Below, in pieces: positions 1 through 11,921 of a DNA stretch of 64,000 nt. Made by a program: the position numbers and the translations under genes. The notes beneath the pieces were generated by a model. It was given only the letters and a program-made list of their open reading frames with translations, was not told the origin of the DNA and searched no databases. Numbering within the stretch: the stretch's first letter is position 1; each line of letters begins with the position of its first letter. The stretch is from Callorhinus ursinus (taxonomy: Eukaryota > Chordata > Mammalia > Carnivora > Otariidae), in contig NW_020312966.1 in NCBI RefSeq assembly GCF_003265705.1, forward strand, positions 24,808,896-24,872,895, in the 5' to 3' direction.

Positions 1-589
1 CACACGTGTATAATTTTTTCACTAAAACGCTTGTTTTTGTTCTGAATTACACATGGTTTAGGGACTGAGGGCTCTCTCATAAAAGTTCGGGGCTTAGTGC
101 TGCCAAAGACCTTACAAGGGCTCTTAGAGTGCTTGGCACAAAAATATATAATTACATTAAAAGAACAAATGATCCTGAAGAAGAAGAGAGGGAAGAGTGG
201 TTTCTAGGGGAAAAAAAAAAAATGTGGAGGGACAGGGAGCTCTGATGAATCCATGCCTAGAAAGGATCTTACAAAAGGCAGTAGGAAATCAGTTTTTATG
301 AAGACACAAAAGCGTGTAAAAACAAACTAAAGCCCCTAATAAGATAAGGTTGGAAATTCCCATTCTAGGTGTTTTTCTGAGTTCCTATGAAGGGAAGAGG
401 TGGAGTCCAGATCAAAGAAGAGGGAGCTAAGGGGCAATGAGTGGATGAAGTTGCCAGCAATGGGCAGAGGGTAGAAACTTCCCATCTCCTAGCCTACGTT
501 TGTCCTTTTAGTCAAGGAAAATGGTCTGCCGATCCAAAGATTGGGGATAACTATCATTAAGGGAAAAATGAAGCCTCAAAGGGACATGA

Positions 590-1110
590 CAAGAACACCC
601 AGATGCTCCTGCTGGCTCCCAATGTGTGCTTTCTCTTCCTCACTATGCTCCATCTCTTCCTCCCCATCCCATTCTTACATCTCCGAAGAATATTCTGGAC
701 TACTTTCTGCCCTTCCTCATCTCCCATGGATTCCTTGGCCTGTTGTAAGCGGTCTTCTATGCCCACTACTCTTCTGTAAGAGACAGTCTAAGGTCAATAA
801 TAACTACGTATCTAAGGTCAATAATAACTACGTATCTGATAGACCCAAGAGGTACATTTTAACTTTTGTCCCACTGGACCCTCTGTTGCATCCATCCGAC
901 TATGTTCATCACTACCTGTTCCTGAGACTCTATTGTTTTGACTTGCCAGATACCAAGCTCTCTTGGTTCTCCTCTTATCTCTCAATATTCTTCACTTGCC
1001 CTTTAAAGATTGGTGTTTGTAGGGTCCATTCTTTGCCCACTGGCTTTCCTGGTGATGTCATCCACTGTCATGGACATGTGCTTGGTCTCCTGCCTCCATT
1101 CCATTTTAGA
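590..1110 (+). repeat. L2 LINE fragment
   Basis: CTCTATTGTTTTGACTTGCC, AGCTCTCTTGGTTCTCCTC and the GGTGATGTCATCCA stretch match the L2 3' region as I remember it. A 23-bp unit TCTAAGGTCAATAATAACTACGTA (in part) is tandemly duplicated at 788-834. A 235-codon open frame across here is fortuitous. Confidence 0.5.
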
Positions 1111-1299
1111 TTATTAGTCCACATCCATTGTGGCAAGTCAGTCCCCTTTACAGGGATCAAAGGGCCCCAACCTTACTTCCCTAAGAAGAGGTATTTTATG
1201 AAAAGAAAGAAAACTAACTTCTTGGGGGGAAAGAAGTCTCACCTCTAAGGACCTATCCTAAGGGGAGAAAACACGACAGATGTCTTCGAGAAAAGATGT

Positions 1300-1475
1300 T
1301 TACTATCAGATTATTTATAACAGGGCAAACCTCCCCCAAACCTTGATTTTAGCCGTGTGAGACCCAGATCAAACTTCTGAATCTACACAACTGTAAGACA
1401 GTAAATTCGTATTGTCTAAACCACTTAGTTTATGTAATTTATTAGGAAATAAATAGTAAATGAATACAACATCTT
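1300..1475 (+). repeat. MaLR-type LTR end
   Basis: Ends in AACTGTAAGACAGTAAATTCG...CCACTTAGTTTATG..., the typical 3' portion of mammalian apparent LTR retrotransposons. Confidence 0.45.
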
Positions 1476-1491
1476 TTCTCTTGCAGCTTCC

Positions 1492-1676
1492 TTTTTTTTT
1501 TTTTTAAAGATTTTATTTATTTATTTGAGAGCAAAAGTGAGAGAGATCAGAGAGGGAGAGGGAGAAGCAGACTCCCCGCTGAGCAGGGAGCCCGATGTGG
1601 GACTCGATCCCAGGACCCTGAGATCATGACCTGAGCCGAAGGCAGACACTTAACCGACTGAGCCACCCAGGTGCCC
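1492..1676 (-). repeat. Carnivore tRNA-Lys SINE (CAN/SINEC)
   Basis: Poly(T) and AAAGATTTTATTTATT on the left, head GGGCACCTGGGTGGCTCAG (minus strand) on the right. Flanked by the short repeat AGCTTCC. Confidence 0.95.
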
Positions 1677-3930
1677 TTATAGCTTCCATTTTACTGAAAT
1701 GTTACCTCGGCTGCCAATTAAGACTTTTCCCTTTATGGGAAGGTTTGTTGGATAAACGTGCTCTTGGCAGAGAGGCATCTCAGGCATCCAGATACCAAGG
1801 CCTGGTGTGTGATTTCTGTCCCTGAATCTCTCGGCAAGCTCTGTGCCCCCCTCACCCGTTTGCTCCCTGGCTGAGGCAGATCCTGGGCAGCAGGCCCTGA
1901 GAGTGAGTTTGAGCACCCTCCTTTAATTCACTCCACCTCTACACAGCACCCATCCCCTGCCCGTTTGGGCAGCACCAGGTTAGAGCACAACTGGACATCA
2001 GTTAACCAGCTGTGGGCTTGGCAGCCAGGAGTAGGGGAGGGGGCGAAGTCTGTCCTTCAAACCTTCCTCATCTCCCTAGGGATTCTGGTCCGCTTAAAAG
2101 AGGTCTTCACTAAACCAGAACCCCCAAGTCTGGCTCCCCCTTTCTGCCACCATCTCACCCCTCCAAACCCCAGAACTCCACGGAATGGATGGCCAGGTTA
2201 GCAGCAGGGCCGTCGCCAGACTGCGGACACCACAGTGAGCACGGCCCCCTCCCGTGAACCCCACAGGCAATGGTCACTTAGGCTCGGCAGAAAGAGCAAT
2301 GTCTTTCCTGGTCAGAATGAGAACAGATTTCCCGCCTGGTGATGGGAGAGGCTGGGTTTCCCCCTTGAACTATTGCCTTTGGTAGCAGCTTCTAGACCCA
2401 GAAAAACTCGGGGTTGGAAGCGACGCCTGTTCACAGGGAGGCATGAGGGTAGGAGCACTCAGCCCCTGTCTCTGATCCTGGGGGTTTCTACGCTGGGGCA
2501 GAGAAGCCCACCTCAGAGAACACGCAGGTACTGGGGCCTCCCGTGTGAGCCTCCACCTCTGGATGCTTCTGGGCCAAACGTGAAAAGTGGGCTTTGTTCT
2601 GTTTTGTTCTGTTTCACTCAGCTGGGCAAGCCTGGCTGCCCCACACCCACAGGAGCTAACGTTCGGAAGTGAGAGTGGCTTTTCCCTCGCTTCTTCCACA
2701 GCTGCCTGGGACACGGAGCTTACCCGTGGCGAGTCAGTCAGGAAAACACACAGAGTTTACACCAAATCTCATTTAAAGACTCATGTTTACCTGAGATGCT
2801 TCTCCTTTTCCCCTCTGAGAAGCAGCCTTTGCTGACCGGCCGGCTGTAGGGACAATGGGCCAGATTCAGGGGCTCCATCTGTCCTCCCTACCCGCACAGG
2901 GGACCCCAAACAGGTGCCTGCTGCCCCTTCCTGACGGCCATCCGCCGACTTCCTCAATGCAGCCCCAAACACGACACATGATTTTCCGTTGTGCACGACC
3001 TCTTTTCTGAAAGGACGCCCATCAAGTTAGCCTCCCTGGGGTTTCTCACTTCTCACTGGAAACTTCTCAAAGTTCCCAGTAACTTTCTGATCCGGTGGGA
3101 GAAGCATAACTACACGCTTTACGCATACATTTCAGATACATGGTGTGGGTGTCTGGTCTCCGTTTAGACAAATGTGGGCCCCCGACGTAGCCTATCGTGA
3201 GGCGGAGAAGAGAAGTGAGTCACCCCTGGTGGAGAACCACCGCACTAGATGAAGAAAAGCACTAACTGATCGGGTGCTTTCTTGGTGTGATCTAGGACTT
3301 GGGCCCCTGTGAGGTAGGTAGGAGTGCGCGAGGAGGAGACGAGGAACAGAGAGGTTAGGGAACTGGTTCAACATCTGAGGCAGGTCGGTCTGTTTTCCCC
3401 TGCTCACGGGAGCCAGAAATGGCCATTGAAAAAAGACCTGAACAGCCACCTGTGGGGGTTCTGCAATTGTTCGTGTAATCACCATTCTTATTTTATATCT
3501 TTCCTAGTTCACGGAAAGGTTGGAGTCTGAATGAATATTTTCAGCACTGATGTCTATTTTTCTCCCCAGGACTATTAACTGCAGTATTCAAATTTCACTG
3601 TACGTTTTCAAAAGTGCCATTTCAGAGACGTGTTAAAAAATTGGATATATTTTCCCCTGGAGTGCCTGCTGGGCTCCCTCTGGTGTCAGCTAAGATTATA
3701 TTTGACTGTGACCACATTTCACACTAATGAGGAATACATCCTTCCTCAAGGGGCCGTTTCAGAAATCCAACTGGCTCTTATTGATGACATTATAAAATTG
3801 TTTTATTCAGATTTTACAAATATTCTGGGAAGGGTCTACCATAACTTAAGTGTTATAAGGTTAGAAAACAACAAACCTGAATTTCTTGTTTAATTTTGGG
3901 AAGGACCCAAATCAACATTTCACAAGATGG
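1677..3930. other. Intergenic DNA, no gene recognised
   Basis: Moderately GC-rich between 2.0 and 3.0 kb with several short open frames in both strands, none resembling a known protein. A possible MIR fragment (AGGAACAGAGAGGTTAGGGAA) sits near 3345. Nothing else seen. Confidence 0.4.
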
Positions 3931-3934
3931 GACA

Positions 3935-4395
3935 AACTGACAAGACAAACATACAACTGTCAATATTTCCATCTGTGTCTATCTGTATGTAGGAGCGAAT
4001 GAAAATGTCCAGTCTCACTCTGATAAAAAGAAATGCAAATTAAAATAAAAATAATGTGGTAGGGCTTTAACTTACCAACGAAGCAAATCTTTCTTTAAAC
4101 AACACCAAATTCTATGAGTGCAAAACAAAACAGATCTCTTCTCATGCTTTGCTGGCAGCTTTTTCATGCAGCCATCTGGAAGAATTCTTGAACACTATGC
4201 AGAAAAAGCCATAATAATCTTGCATACTCTTTGACCCATTCATCCTATATACCTAGGAATGGTTTAAGCAAATACTTCAGAAGGAGGAAAAAGCTGCTTG
4301 CATGGGGATGTTCATTATAGTGCTGACTGTAATAATAAAATGTTCGGAGCCAACAACGGGAGAACGGTATATTTAGGTGAATTATGGCAAATTAT
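3935..4395 (+). repeat. Old L1 3' portion
   Basis: GATAAAAAGAAATGCAAATTA, GACCCATTCATCCTATATACC and TTCATTATAGTGCTGACTGT are decayed L1 ORF2/3'-end phrases. It resumes after the MIR at about 4625. Confidence 0.55.
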
Positions 4396-4399
4396 CCCT

Positions 4400-4620
4400 T
4401 CTAGTATAGTAGTGGTTAAAGTGGGCTTTAGAGTCAGAATGTCTGGGTTGAAATGTCGGCTCCAATGCTAGTTCTGTGATCTTAAACAGATTGAATCTCT
4501 TCATCTGTGCAATGGGTATAATAATAGTACCTACCTACATGATTATTTTGAAAATGAAACAATACCAAGTACATAAAGCACTGAGTGGTGATGCATAGTA
4601 AGTGCTCAATAAATGTCTTT
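4400..4620 (+). repeat. MIR SINE inserted in the L1
   Basis: GTGGTTAAAGTGGGCTTTAG, GTCTGGGTTGAAATG and AGTAAGTGCTCAATAAATG are MIR core and tail signatures. Confidence 0.85.
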
Positions 4621-4701
4621 TGATGGACTATTATATACCTAGTGAAAATAAGAATTGGGAAAAAACCTAATAATATGACATTTAAAAAAAAATCATATTG
4701 A

Positions 4702-4893
4702 GGGGCACCTGGGTGGCTCAGTCGTTGAGCATCTGCCTTTGGCTCAGGTCATGATCCCAGGGTCTTGGGATGGAGCCCTGAATCGGGCTCCTTGCTCGGC
4801 GGGAGGCCTGCTTCTCCCTCTCCCACTCCCTCTGCTTGTGTTCCCATTCTCGCTGTCTCTTTGTCAAATAAATAAATAAAATCTTAAAAAAAA
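4702..4893 (+). repeat. Carnivore tRNA-Lys SINE with target duplication
   Basis: Full-length: GGGGCACCTGGGTGGCTCAG head, CT-rich stretch, AAATAAATAAAATCTTAAAA tail. AAAAATCATATTGA occurs on both sides as target-site duplication. Confidence 0.96.
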
Positions 4894-5045
4894 TCATATT
4901 GAAATAAAAAATATTCTGTATTCATAAAGGCTAGTAGAAAACACAAAAATTAAAATAAATTTGTCAAAATATTGAAGTCATGGATGCCTTTTCCCCCTCA
5001 ATTTTCTATGTTGCTATTATTTTTGTCACTAAAATACTAAGTAGT

Positions 5046-5222
5046 GGGCACCTGGGTGGCTCATTCGGTTGAGCATCCAACTCTTGATTTTTGGCTCAAG
5101 TCATGATCTCAGGGTCTGGGGATCGAGCCCCAAGTCAGGCTCCGAGCTAGCAGAGGGTCTGCTTGAGAATTCTCTCCCTCTCCCTCTGCCACTGCCCCCA
5201 CTCACACGCTCTCTTTCTCTCG
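5046..5222 (+). repeat. Carnivore SINE, older subfamily, tail lost
   Basis: GGGCACCTGGGTGGCTCATT head with CAACTCTTGATTTTGG and GATCGAGCCCC; truncated after the CT-rich stretch. Confidence 0.92.
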
Positions 5223-5564
5223 AAACTGGATGGATACAACTTCTACCGGAACATATTAAATGCTATAAATGAGATTCATTCAGGGTTCAACAAGATCACC
5301 AAAGAGGACCATCCCTAAATGGCCCTAAGATGGAGGATGGTCAAGGAAAGCTTCACAAATGATGTAATGCATGAAAATAATCTTGGAAGATTTATAAAAG
5401 CTAATTAAGTGAAGAGAGGAAGGAAGAACATTCCAGGGAGGGAATATAACTAAGAAAGGCAAAAGTGAATTAAAGCAAAATGGGTCCAAGGAACTGAAGT
5501 ATATGGATAAAACCACAACATGGGAGAGTGTTGTAAGGAAAGAGCCCAGCGATGTAGGCAGGGG

Positions 5565-6020
5565 CTACATCTCACAGCTGAGCTGGACAATCTGAGCTTT
5601 GGGGGAACCACAGATGGACACTGTCATTTAGAGGTTGTGACCTCAGGTTGACCCTCAAACTGGACCAGGGCAATTGGAAGCTCCATACCCACTCCCCTGT
5701 CCTTGGAATGTATGTCCCACCCACTGTTCCTGTACAAGGAGTCCCTTCGAGGGCATAGATAGCCTTGAGAGAGCACCGTGTTGAGACCATCTGAATGATA
5801 CACAAAGACTGAGCCCAGGCATGGCCTCTACAGAAACTCTTAAGATTCTGGTGGGTGGGTGTGGAGATCTACTCATCTTGCTGCCGCCCAAGACAAGCCT
5901 TGTACGCAAGTTCCTTTGCTTATTAAAGCTGCCACTTACCGACCTAGAGTGGCCGGCCTCTGCCTTCAGTCTCTCCTTACCCTCTGAGCACAGGGGCTAA
6001 TTTTGATTCTCACTCAGGGA
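5565..6020 (+). mobile_element. LTR-like segment, possible 5' LTR of a degraded ERV
   Basis: A TTATTAAAGCTGCC polyadenylation-type signal near 5918 is followed by a CT-rich stretch ending near TCTCACTCA at 6009-6017, then a leader-like stretch AACTGGCGAGCCAACCAGG at 6046-6064 resembling class I ERV leaders. No family assigned. Confidence 0.4.
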
Positions 6021-6720
6021 ACTCCCAAAGTTGTGAGCCAACCAACAACTGGCGAGCCAACCAGGATGCCAAAGAAATGGGTCTCGGGCAAGAGGCATCC
6101 AAAGAGGGAACCCCAGTTTGGCCTGTGGGGAGGGGTGGCCCATAATAGGTCAGATGCTTGGGAACTGCTGCATGAGTACAGGGACGCCCCGAAAATGCCA
6201 GCCGGTCCAATGCATTTGGTGGAGGAAGTGTGCACAGCATATGGCGGCAAAAAAGGGAAACCAGCGGCTGCCACAGTGGGCTGACCTCCTCTGTGGGTGG
6301 TTTGATGGCCCCCAGTACCTAAGTACAGGCTGTAGCTAGGCTTACAGAGTTGGAAGAGCTGAGGTTAGAGAAGGACGTGCAGTTGCCCCTACTCTGCAGG
6401 CTTCGGGGCTGGCAGGTGAGCAGGACGGTGCTGGAGGCCTTAGCATGCCGTCATGCGAAACGAGGAGGGCGCAAGCTGCTGCAGATCAAGGTCAGAGCGC
6501 TTGTGACAAAGCCTGGTTGGGATGCCAAAAGGTGGAATCCCTGGGAAGGGGAGGAGAGAGAAGAGGAGGAGGCTGGTGATTGATGGCGAACGCCTGGACC
6601 CTAATACAAAGGGAAACAAAAGCACAGCCCATTGCCAAATGCTTGGGGCAGGCAGAGTAGAACATTCCTCCAGGAAGCTCCCAACTGTCTTCACGTTAAT
6701 GTTCTGCTAGAGGGAAAAAC
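6020..6720 (+). mobile_element. Possible ERV leader/gag debris
   Basis: GC-rich block between two LTR-like parts, with short overlapping frames (77-93 codons) that do not join into a recognisable Gag. Called from context only. Confidence 0.3.
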
Positions 6721-6889
6721 AACCTTAGCTTGACAATAGCAAGGTCTCCAGGACCCTGTGAGTCTTCTTGAACATATGAGAGTCCTTTTAGAAACTTCCC
6801 TCTCTCTTTACCTCCCCCAACTCCGAAGATATAATCAGTCACCCATCAGGCCCCCAGTGCGGTTCTTTCTGCCCATGGGTCCTGTTCCA

Positions 6890-6980
6890 TGCTAACATAA
6901 AAAAACACCTTTTTGTACTGAAAAATCTCAAGAATTCTTTCTTGGCCATTGGCTCTGAACCCCAATATTTCCACATTAGG
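6890..6980 (+). mobile_element. LTR 3' fragment
   Basis: CACCTTTTTGTACTG...TCTCAAGAATTCTTTCTTGGCC is the same LTR end seen inverted at 7660-7735. Confidence 0.55.
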
Positions 6981-7009
6981 CATGATGAGAGAATATACTA
7001 GCACTGAGC

Positions 7010-7114
7010 TTTTTCTTTTTTTTTAAAGTAGGCTCCATGCCCAATATGGGGCTTGAACCCACGACTGAGATCAAGAGTTGCATGCTCTACCACCTGAGCC
7101 AGCCAGGTGCCCCC
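7010..7114 (-). repeat. Short tRNA-derived carnivore SINE
   Basis: Minus strand: GGGGCACCTGGCTGGCTCAG, a B-box GGGTTCAAGCCCC and an ACTTTAAAA tail, without the CT-rich stretch. tRNA-like but not a tRNA gene. Confidence 0.85.
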
Positions 7115-7644
7115 CCTCCCCTTTTTTCCCACTGAGCTTATTGACTTAGCTGCCAAGTTCCAGCAGAAGGCCAGGGCAAGTGCCCCAACATGGTTGGTGT
7201 GGCTATGGGATACGGGGGCCATAGCTTTTCGCTGACCAGGCTGGAGGCAGAGATGATGAGCATCACAATGCACCCTGCCCTCTGGCAGTGCCTGCACAGG
7301 GCCCAGGGGCTCAAAGTACTCACTCCCAAATAGATTGAATTATTCTAGCCTACAGGGAGGTTTGGCTCAATGAGGGGCATGCGGGAACCTGGGAACCTGG
7401 AACTTTATAGATAAAGTGCAGTAAATTCTCAGGGAGCTGGGAATGAGACAGGCCATCTAGGCCTCCATCTTCGAAGGGTCTGACCTGGCCACATTCACTG
7501 CAAAGAATGAAAGCCAAGAATCTCCATTCAGCCCTTAGGACCTGGTACAGGACGCTGATATCCAAGCTGAACCCAGTTGTGGGACAAGACGTTGATATTG
7601 GGCAATCCATTGTTATCTGGGGGACATGGACAGATCCTGGGAAC

Positions 7645-8215
7645 AGGATGTAGGAAAGACGTTAGGCTTTGAAGCTGACGGCCAAGAAAGAATTCTTGAA
7701 ACATCTTTGGTGCAAAAAGGTGATTTTATTAAAGCACGGGACAGGACCCGGGGGCAGAAAGAGCTGAACTGGGGTCGTGAGGAGTGGCCCATTACATACT
7801 TTCAAGTTGGGAGGTGGTTAGGGAGAGCGTGAAGTCTCTAAGGAGCTTTGGAAGCAAGGTTTCCAGGACCTTGAGGGGGGTTAGCTATTGTTGGGAAAAG
7901 GTCATTTATTACCGTCTAATAAAACCTTAGTCACGAGAGCCTTCAGATGTAGATGCTTGGGGGATCATTGCCAACACGTATCTTGGGGGATAGAGATAAA
8001 GGAAATTTCTAAAGGAATTTTTATATGTTAAAGTAGACCTAAAGGATCCTGGTTTGGGGGGGGGTAGTTCGGGCTCAGATTGCCTTTTGCCCTTAGCAAA
8101 GTATTAACATCGAGGCAGCAGAGTCCCTAGAGAAACGTCCCTCTGCCTGTTTCAAGGACTTGTCAGTGGGCTGTAGTCAGTAAGGAAATCTAATAATTTT
8201 CTTCTGCCTTTGTTT
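7645..8215 (-). mobile_element. Endogenous retrovirus solo-LTR-like element
   Basis: Minus strand reads ...GCTTTAATAAAATCACC then GCACCAAAGATGTTTCAAGAATTCTTTC, an LTR R/U5 with AATAAA signal. It extends about 550 bp. The 68-codon frame here is not a gene. Confidence 0.6.
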
Positions 8216-8339
8216 CCCACGTCAGTGTGGGCTGGGGGAAAGACCGGAGACAGAGAGGGCACTTGAGAAGCCAGAAGGCTATTCCAATTAGCTATAAAGG
8301 ACCTGGTGTGAAGAGTTGTATTTCATCTGTTTGTTTTTG

Positions 8340-8440
8340 CATTTAGAACTCTTCCCTGTTTTCTGCTTTGTTTTGTTTTGGTTTGCTTTGGTTTGGGTTT
8401 GTTTGTTTGTTTTGTAAGTTTATTTTGTTTTGTTCTTTTC
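8340..8440 (+). repeat. TTTG/TTTTG-rich simple repeat
   Basis: Imperfect tandem TTTTG and GTTTG units. Confidence 0.8.
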
Positions 8441-8443
8441 AGT

Positions 8444-9140
8444 AAGTTTTCGAACTTGGAATAATTTTAGATTTACAGAAAAGTTGTCAAGATAGAGTTC
8501 CCATACCCTCCCCATCCAGTTTCCCCTATTGTCAATATTTGTGCATTTCTCACAAGCAAGGAGCTAACATTGGTACATCTTAGTGAACTGAACTCTGAAC
8601 TTTGTTTGGATTTCAGTAGGTTTTACCTAATGTTTTGTTTTGGTTTGGTTTCCTGTTCTAGGATCCAACCCATAATATACGACATTTAGTGGTCATGTCT
8701 ACTTAGCCACCTCCGGGCTATGGCAGTTTGTCAGAATTTCCTTGATGAGGAAATTCCTCATCAGAATTCCTTGTCAGAATTTTTGATGACTTTCATAATT
8801 TTGAGGATTTATAGTCAAATATTTTGTAAAATGCTCCTCAACTTGGATTTGCCTGATATTTTCCTCATGGTTTGATTGGAATTATAGGGTTGTTGGGAGG
8901 AAGACCAAAGAAGTGACATGCCCTTTTCAGCATACCATATTAAAGGCCCATGTTTTCGACATGGCTTATCACTGATGCTGTGAACACTGATCACCTGGCT
9001 GAGATAGTGTTTGCTAGATTTCTCTACTATAAAGCCACTTCCTCTCTCCCCTGCCTTTCCATACTCTGTGCTTTGGCAAGGCTGGGGACTTAAACTCTAT
9101 CTCCTTGATGGAGGTGTATCTATTTAAATTTAGAATTTTT
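8444..9140. repeat. Old L1M-type LINE 3' region
   Basis: TTTACAGAAAAGTTGTCAAG, CCAGTTTCCCCTATTGTCAA, TAGTGGTCATGTCTACTTAG and GATCACCTGGCTGAGATAGT are phrases of a widespread old mammalian LINE end. 9.14-10.08 kb beyond is AT-rich with nothing recognised. Confidence 0.5.
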
Positions 9141-10102
9141 CTGTTTAGATTTTTCACATATCCCTCATTTAGACAATCACTTGTGTATACCATTTTCTTT
9201 CTTGATTTTAAAATTTCACATTAAAAAATTTAATTGCTATATTCTAAACATTACCTAATTTTGTTCAGTATATCTGTGCAATTTTTTAGTCTTCAGAATT
9301 TTTCCTTCCATTTGTGCCCTCCCCAATTGCATGCCTTAATTGATATTTATGTACATCATTCAAGAAAGGGTTAACTTTTTCATAATCCAATTTTCCCTAA
9401 TCAACATATTATGTACTTAAGTCTCATCTTTTAACTTCTTATAGAACTTTCTACCTTTCTTCATATCTACTTCTATACATATCCTATGTGTAGATCTCAA
9501 GTGTCTGGAATAGCTTGCTTTATTTTGGAAACCAATGAGCTTTTTTCTTTTAGATGAGGTGGACTACTGAATATTTTGTAATTTTGTATTTGACAGTCTA
9601 ACTAAATGTTCATTTGTTTTCCAATTTTTCTTGGTGTTCACAGTACAAACAAATCAACTGAAACTATTTTGTCAAAATTTTTGAAAAGTGTGGCCAAAAT
9701 TTCTTAATAATTTCAAATAATTATGATAGACATTCTTGTCATATTCCTCTTATGAGACTGACACTAGTATCTCTCCATCACACATGATACACCAAACTTG
9801 GTTTTGAGACATGTTGTTCTGTATTTTAAGAAATGATGCTAGTCCTTTTTATTAAGCATGTGTGTGAAACCACATGAATCAAATATTCACATATGCCCTA
9901 AATTTTAAGATTAACTTGCTAACTTTTGGTTTTCTCATATATTGTCTAAAGATTTCAGGATACTGGAAAATACTAGTGTATTTGAAAGGAAATTCCTTTT
10001 CAGAAGATACTTTAAGAAAACCAGGCATCCTTGCTGGACTGATGTGTGGTAGGACTGCCACCAGTTAAACTGAAAGCTACAAGATTACATCTCTCCTCTT
10101 TG

Positions 10103-10203
10103 TTTTTTTTTCTTTTTCTCTTTAAGATTTAAGTAATCTCTACACCCAACATGGGCCTGGAACTCACAACCTTGAGATCAAGAGTTGCAAGCCCGGCACC
10201 CCC
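10103..10203 (-). repeat. Short tRNA-derived carnivore SINE, decayed
   Basis: TTTAAGATTTAAGTAATCTC and CTTGAGATCAAGAGTTGCA on the plus strand; the tRNA-like head at the right is degraded. Confidence 0.75.
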
Positions 10204-10249
10204 TCCTGTTTGTTCTTATCCCATCATCACAAGTATAGTTCTTAACTCA

Positions 10250-10439
10250 GGGCGCCTGGGTGGCTCAGTGGTTGAGCGTCTGCCTCTGGCTTAGGTCATG
10301 ATCCCAGAGTCCTGGGATCGAGCCCCGCATAGGGCTCCCTGCTCAGCGGGAAGCCTGCTTCTCCCTCTCCCACTCCCTCTGCTTGTGTTCCCTCTGTCTC
10401 TCTCTCTGTCAAATAAATAAAAATCTTAAAAAAAAAAAA
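10250..10439 (+). repeat. Carnivore tRNA-Lys SINE with 18-bp target duplication
   Basis: Complete element ending in a 12-A tail. AGTATAGTTCTTAACTCA at 10232-10249 recurs after the tail as AGTATAGTCCTTAACTCA. Confidence 0.96.
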
Positions 10440-10485
10440 AGTATAGTCCTTAACTCAAAATATTAGCACGAAAGTTGCCTGTTTA

Positions 10486-10661
10486 GGGGCGCCTGGGTGG
10501 CTCAATGGGTTAAGTGTGGGACTCGATTTCAGCTCAGGTCATGATATATGGGTCCAGACATCAAGCCGAGGTGGGGCTCAGGCGGAGTGTGGAGCTTGGT
10601 TGGGATTCTCACTCTCCCTCTGCCCCTCCCCTATGCTCTCACATGCGTGCTCTCTAAAAAA
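10486..10661 (+). repeat. Carnivore SINE, older divergent copy
   Basis: GGGGCGCCTGGGTGGCTCAA head, GGGACTCGATTTCAGCTCAG body, CT-rich stretch, short A tail. Confidence 0.9.
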
Positions 10662-10773
10662 ATGTCACCTGTTCACATCGGCTCAGAAACGAAGTGGTGG
10701 TTGTAATGATAGCGTAATTGCAGTTCCTCCTCCCGGTCACTCTGGTATGTGGTGACTAAACACTTTGCTGTCT

Positions 10774-10950
10774 GGGACGCCTGGGTGGCTCGGTCGGTCG
10801 GTTAGGGGAAGCACTCTTGATTTCCGCTCAGGTCATGATACTCAGGTCAGGTGGTGAGATCAGTCTGCAGTGGGATGCGCTGAGCATGGAGACTGCTTCG
10901 GATTCTCCCTCCTTCTCTCTGGCCCTCCCCCTGCGCTCTCAGAAAATCCT
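10774..10950 (+). repeat. Carnivore SINE, older divergent copy
   Basis: GGGACGCCTGGGTGGCTCGG head with a GGTCGGTCGGTT expansion; tail lost after GCGCTCTCAGAAAA. Lies 190 bp from the H2AC1 stem-loop. Confidence 0.9.
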
Positions 10951-11136
10951 AGCTGACCACTTACCAGGAAGGCTTGTTCAGTCTTAACAGCTTTAAAACT
11001 CAAAAGAACCCGTTAGTAGAACCAAAGGTCATTTTGAAGTGCTGGGATTTCTACCGAGATTCATGGTACAGGTACATATAGGAAAACACCTCACATATTT
11101 GGCAGTTTATGCACAGCCTTTACTGATTATTTGAGT

Positions 11137-11152
11137 GGCTCTGAAAAGAGCC
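11137..11152 (-). terminator. Histone 3' stem-loop of H2AC1
   Basis: On the minus strand this reads GGCTCTTTTCAGAGCC, the exact SLBP-binding stem-loop consensus, located 57 bp after the H2AC1 stop codon. A purine-rich AAAGGCTG at about 11114-11121 fits a U7 snRNA downstream element. Confidence 0.93.
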
Positions 11153-11209
11153 TTTGGTTTTTCTTCTCCAAACGTTCAGGTCACTCACTGGGACTCAGGA
11201 CTTGGAAGA

Positions 11210-11921
<712 letters not shown>

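Noticed and set aside
541..1248. 235-codon open frame on the plus strand
   Set aside because: Overlaps L2-like sequence, has no recognised domain, an in-frame tandem duplication (SKVNNNYV twice) from a DNA repeat, and no promoter or splice signals I can defend.
7010..7114. tRNA-like sequence with A and B boxes
   Set aside because: It is the head of a tRNA-derived SINE on the minus strand with a SINE-type tail; the cloverleaf is not complete as a tRNA gene.
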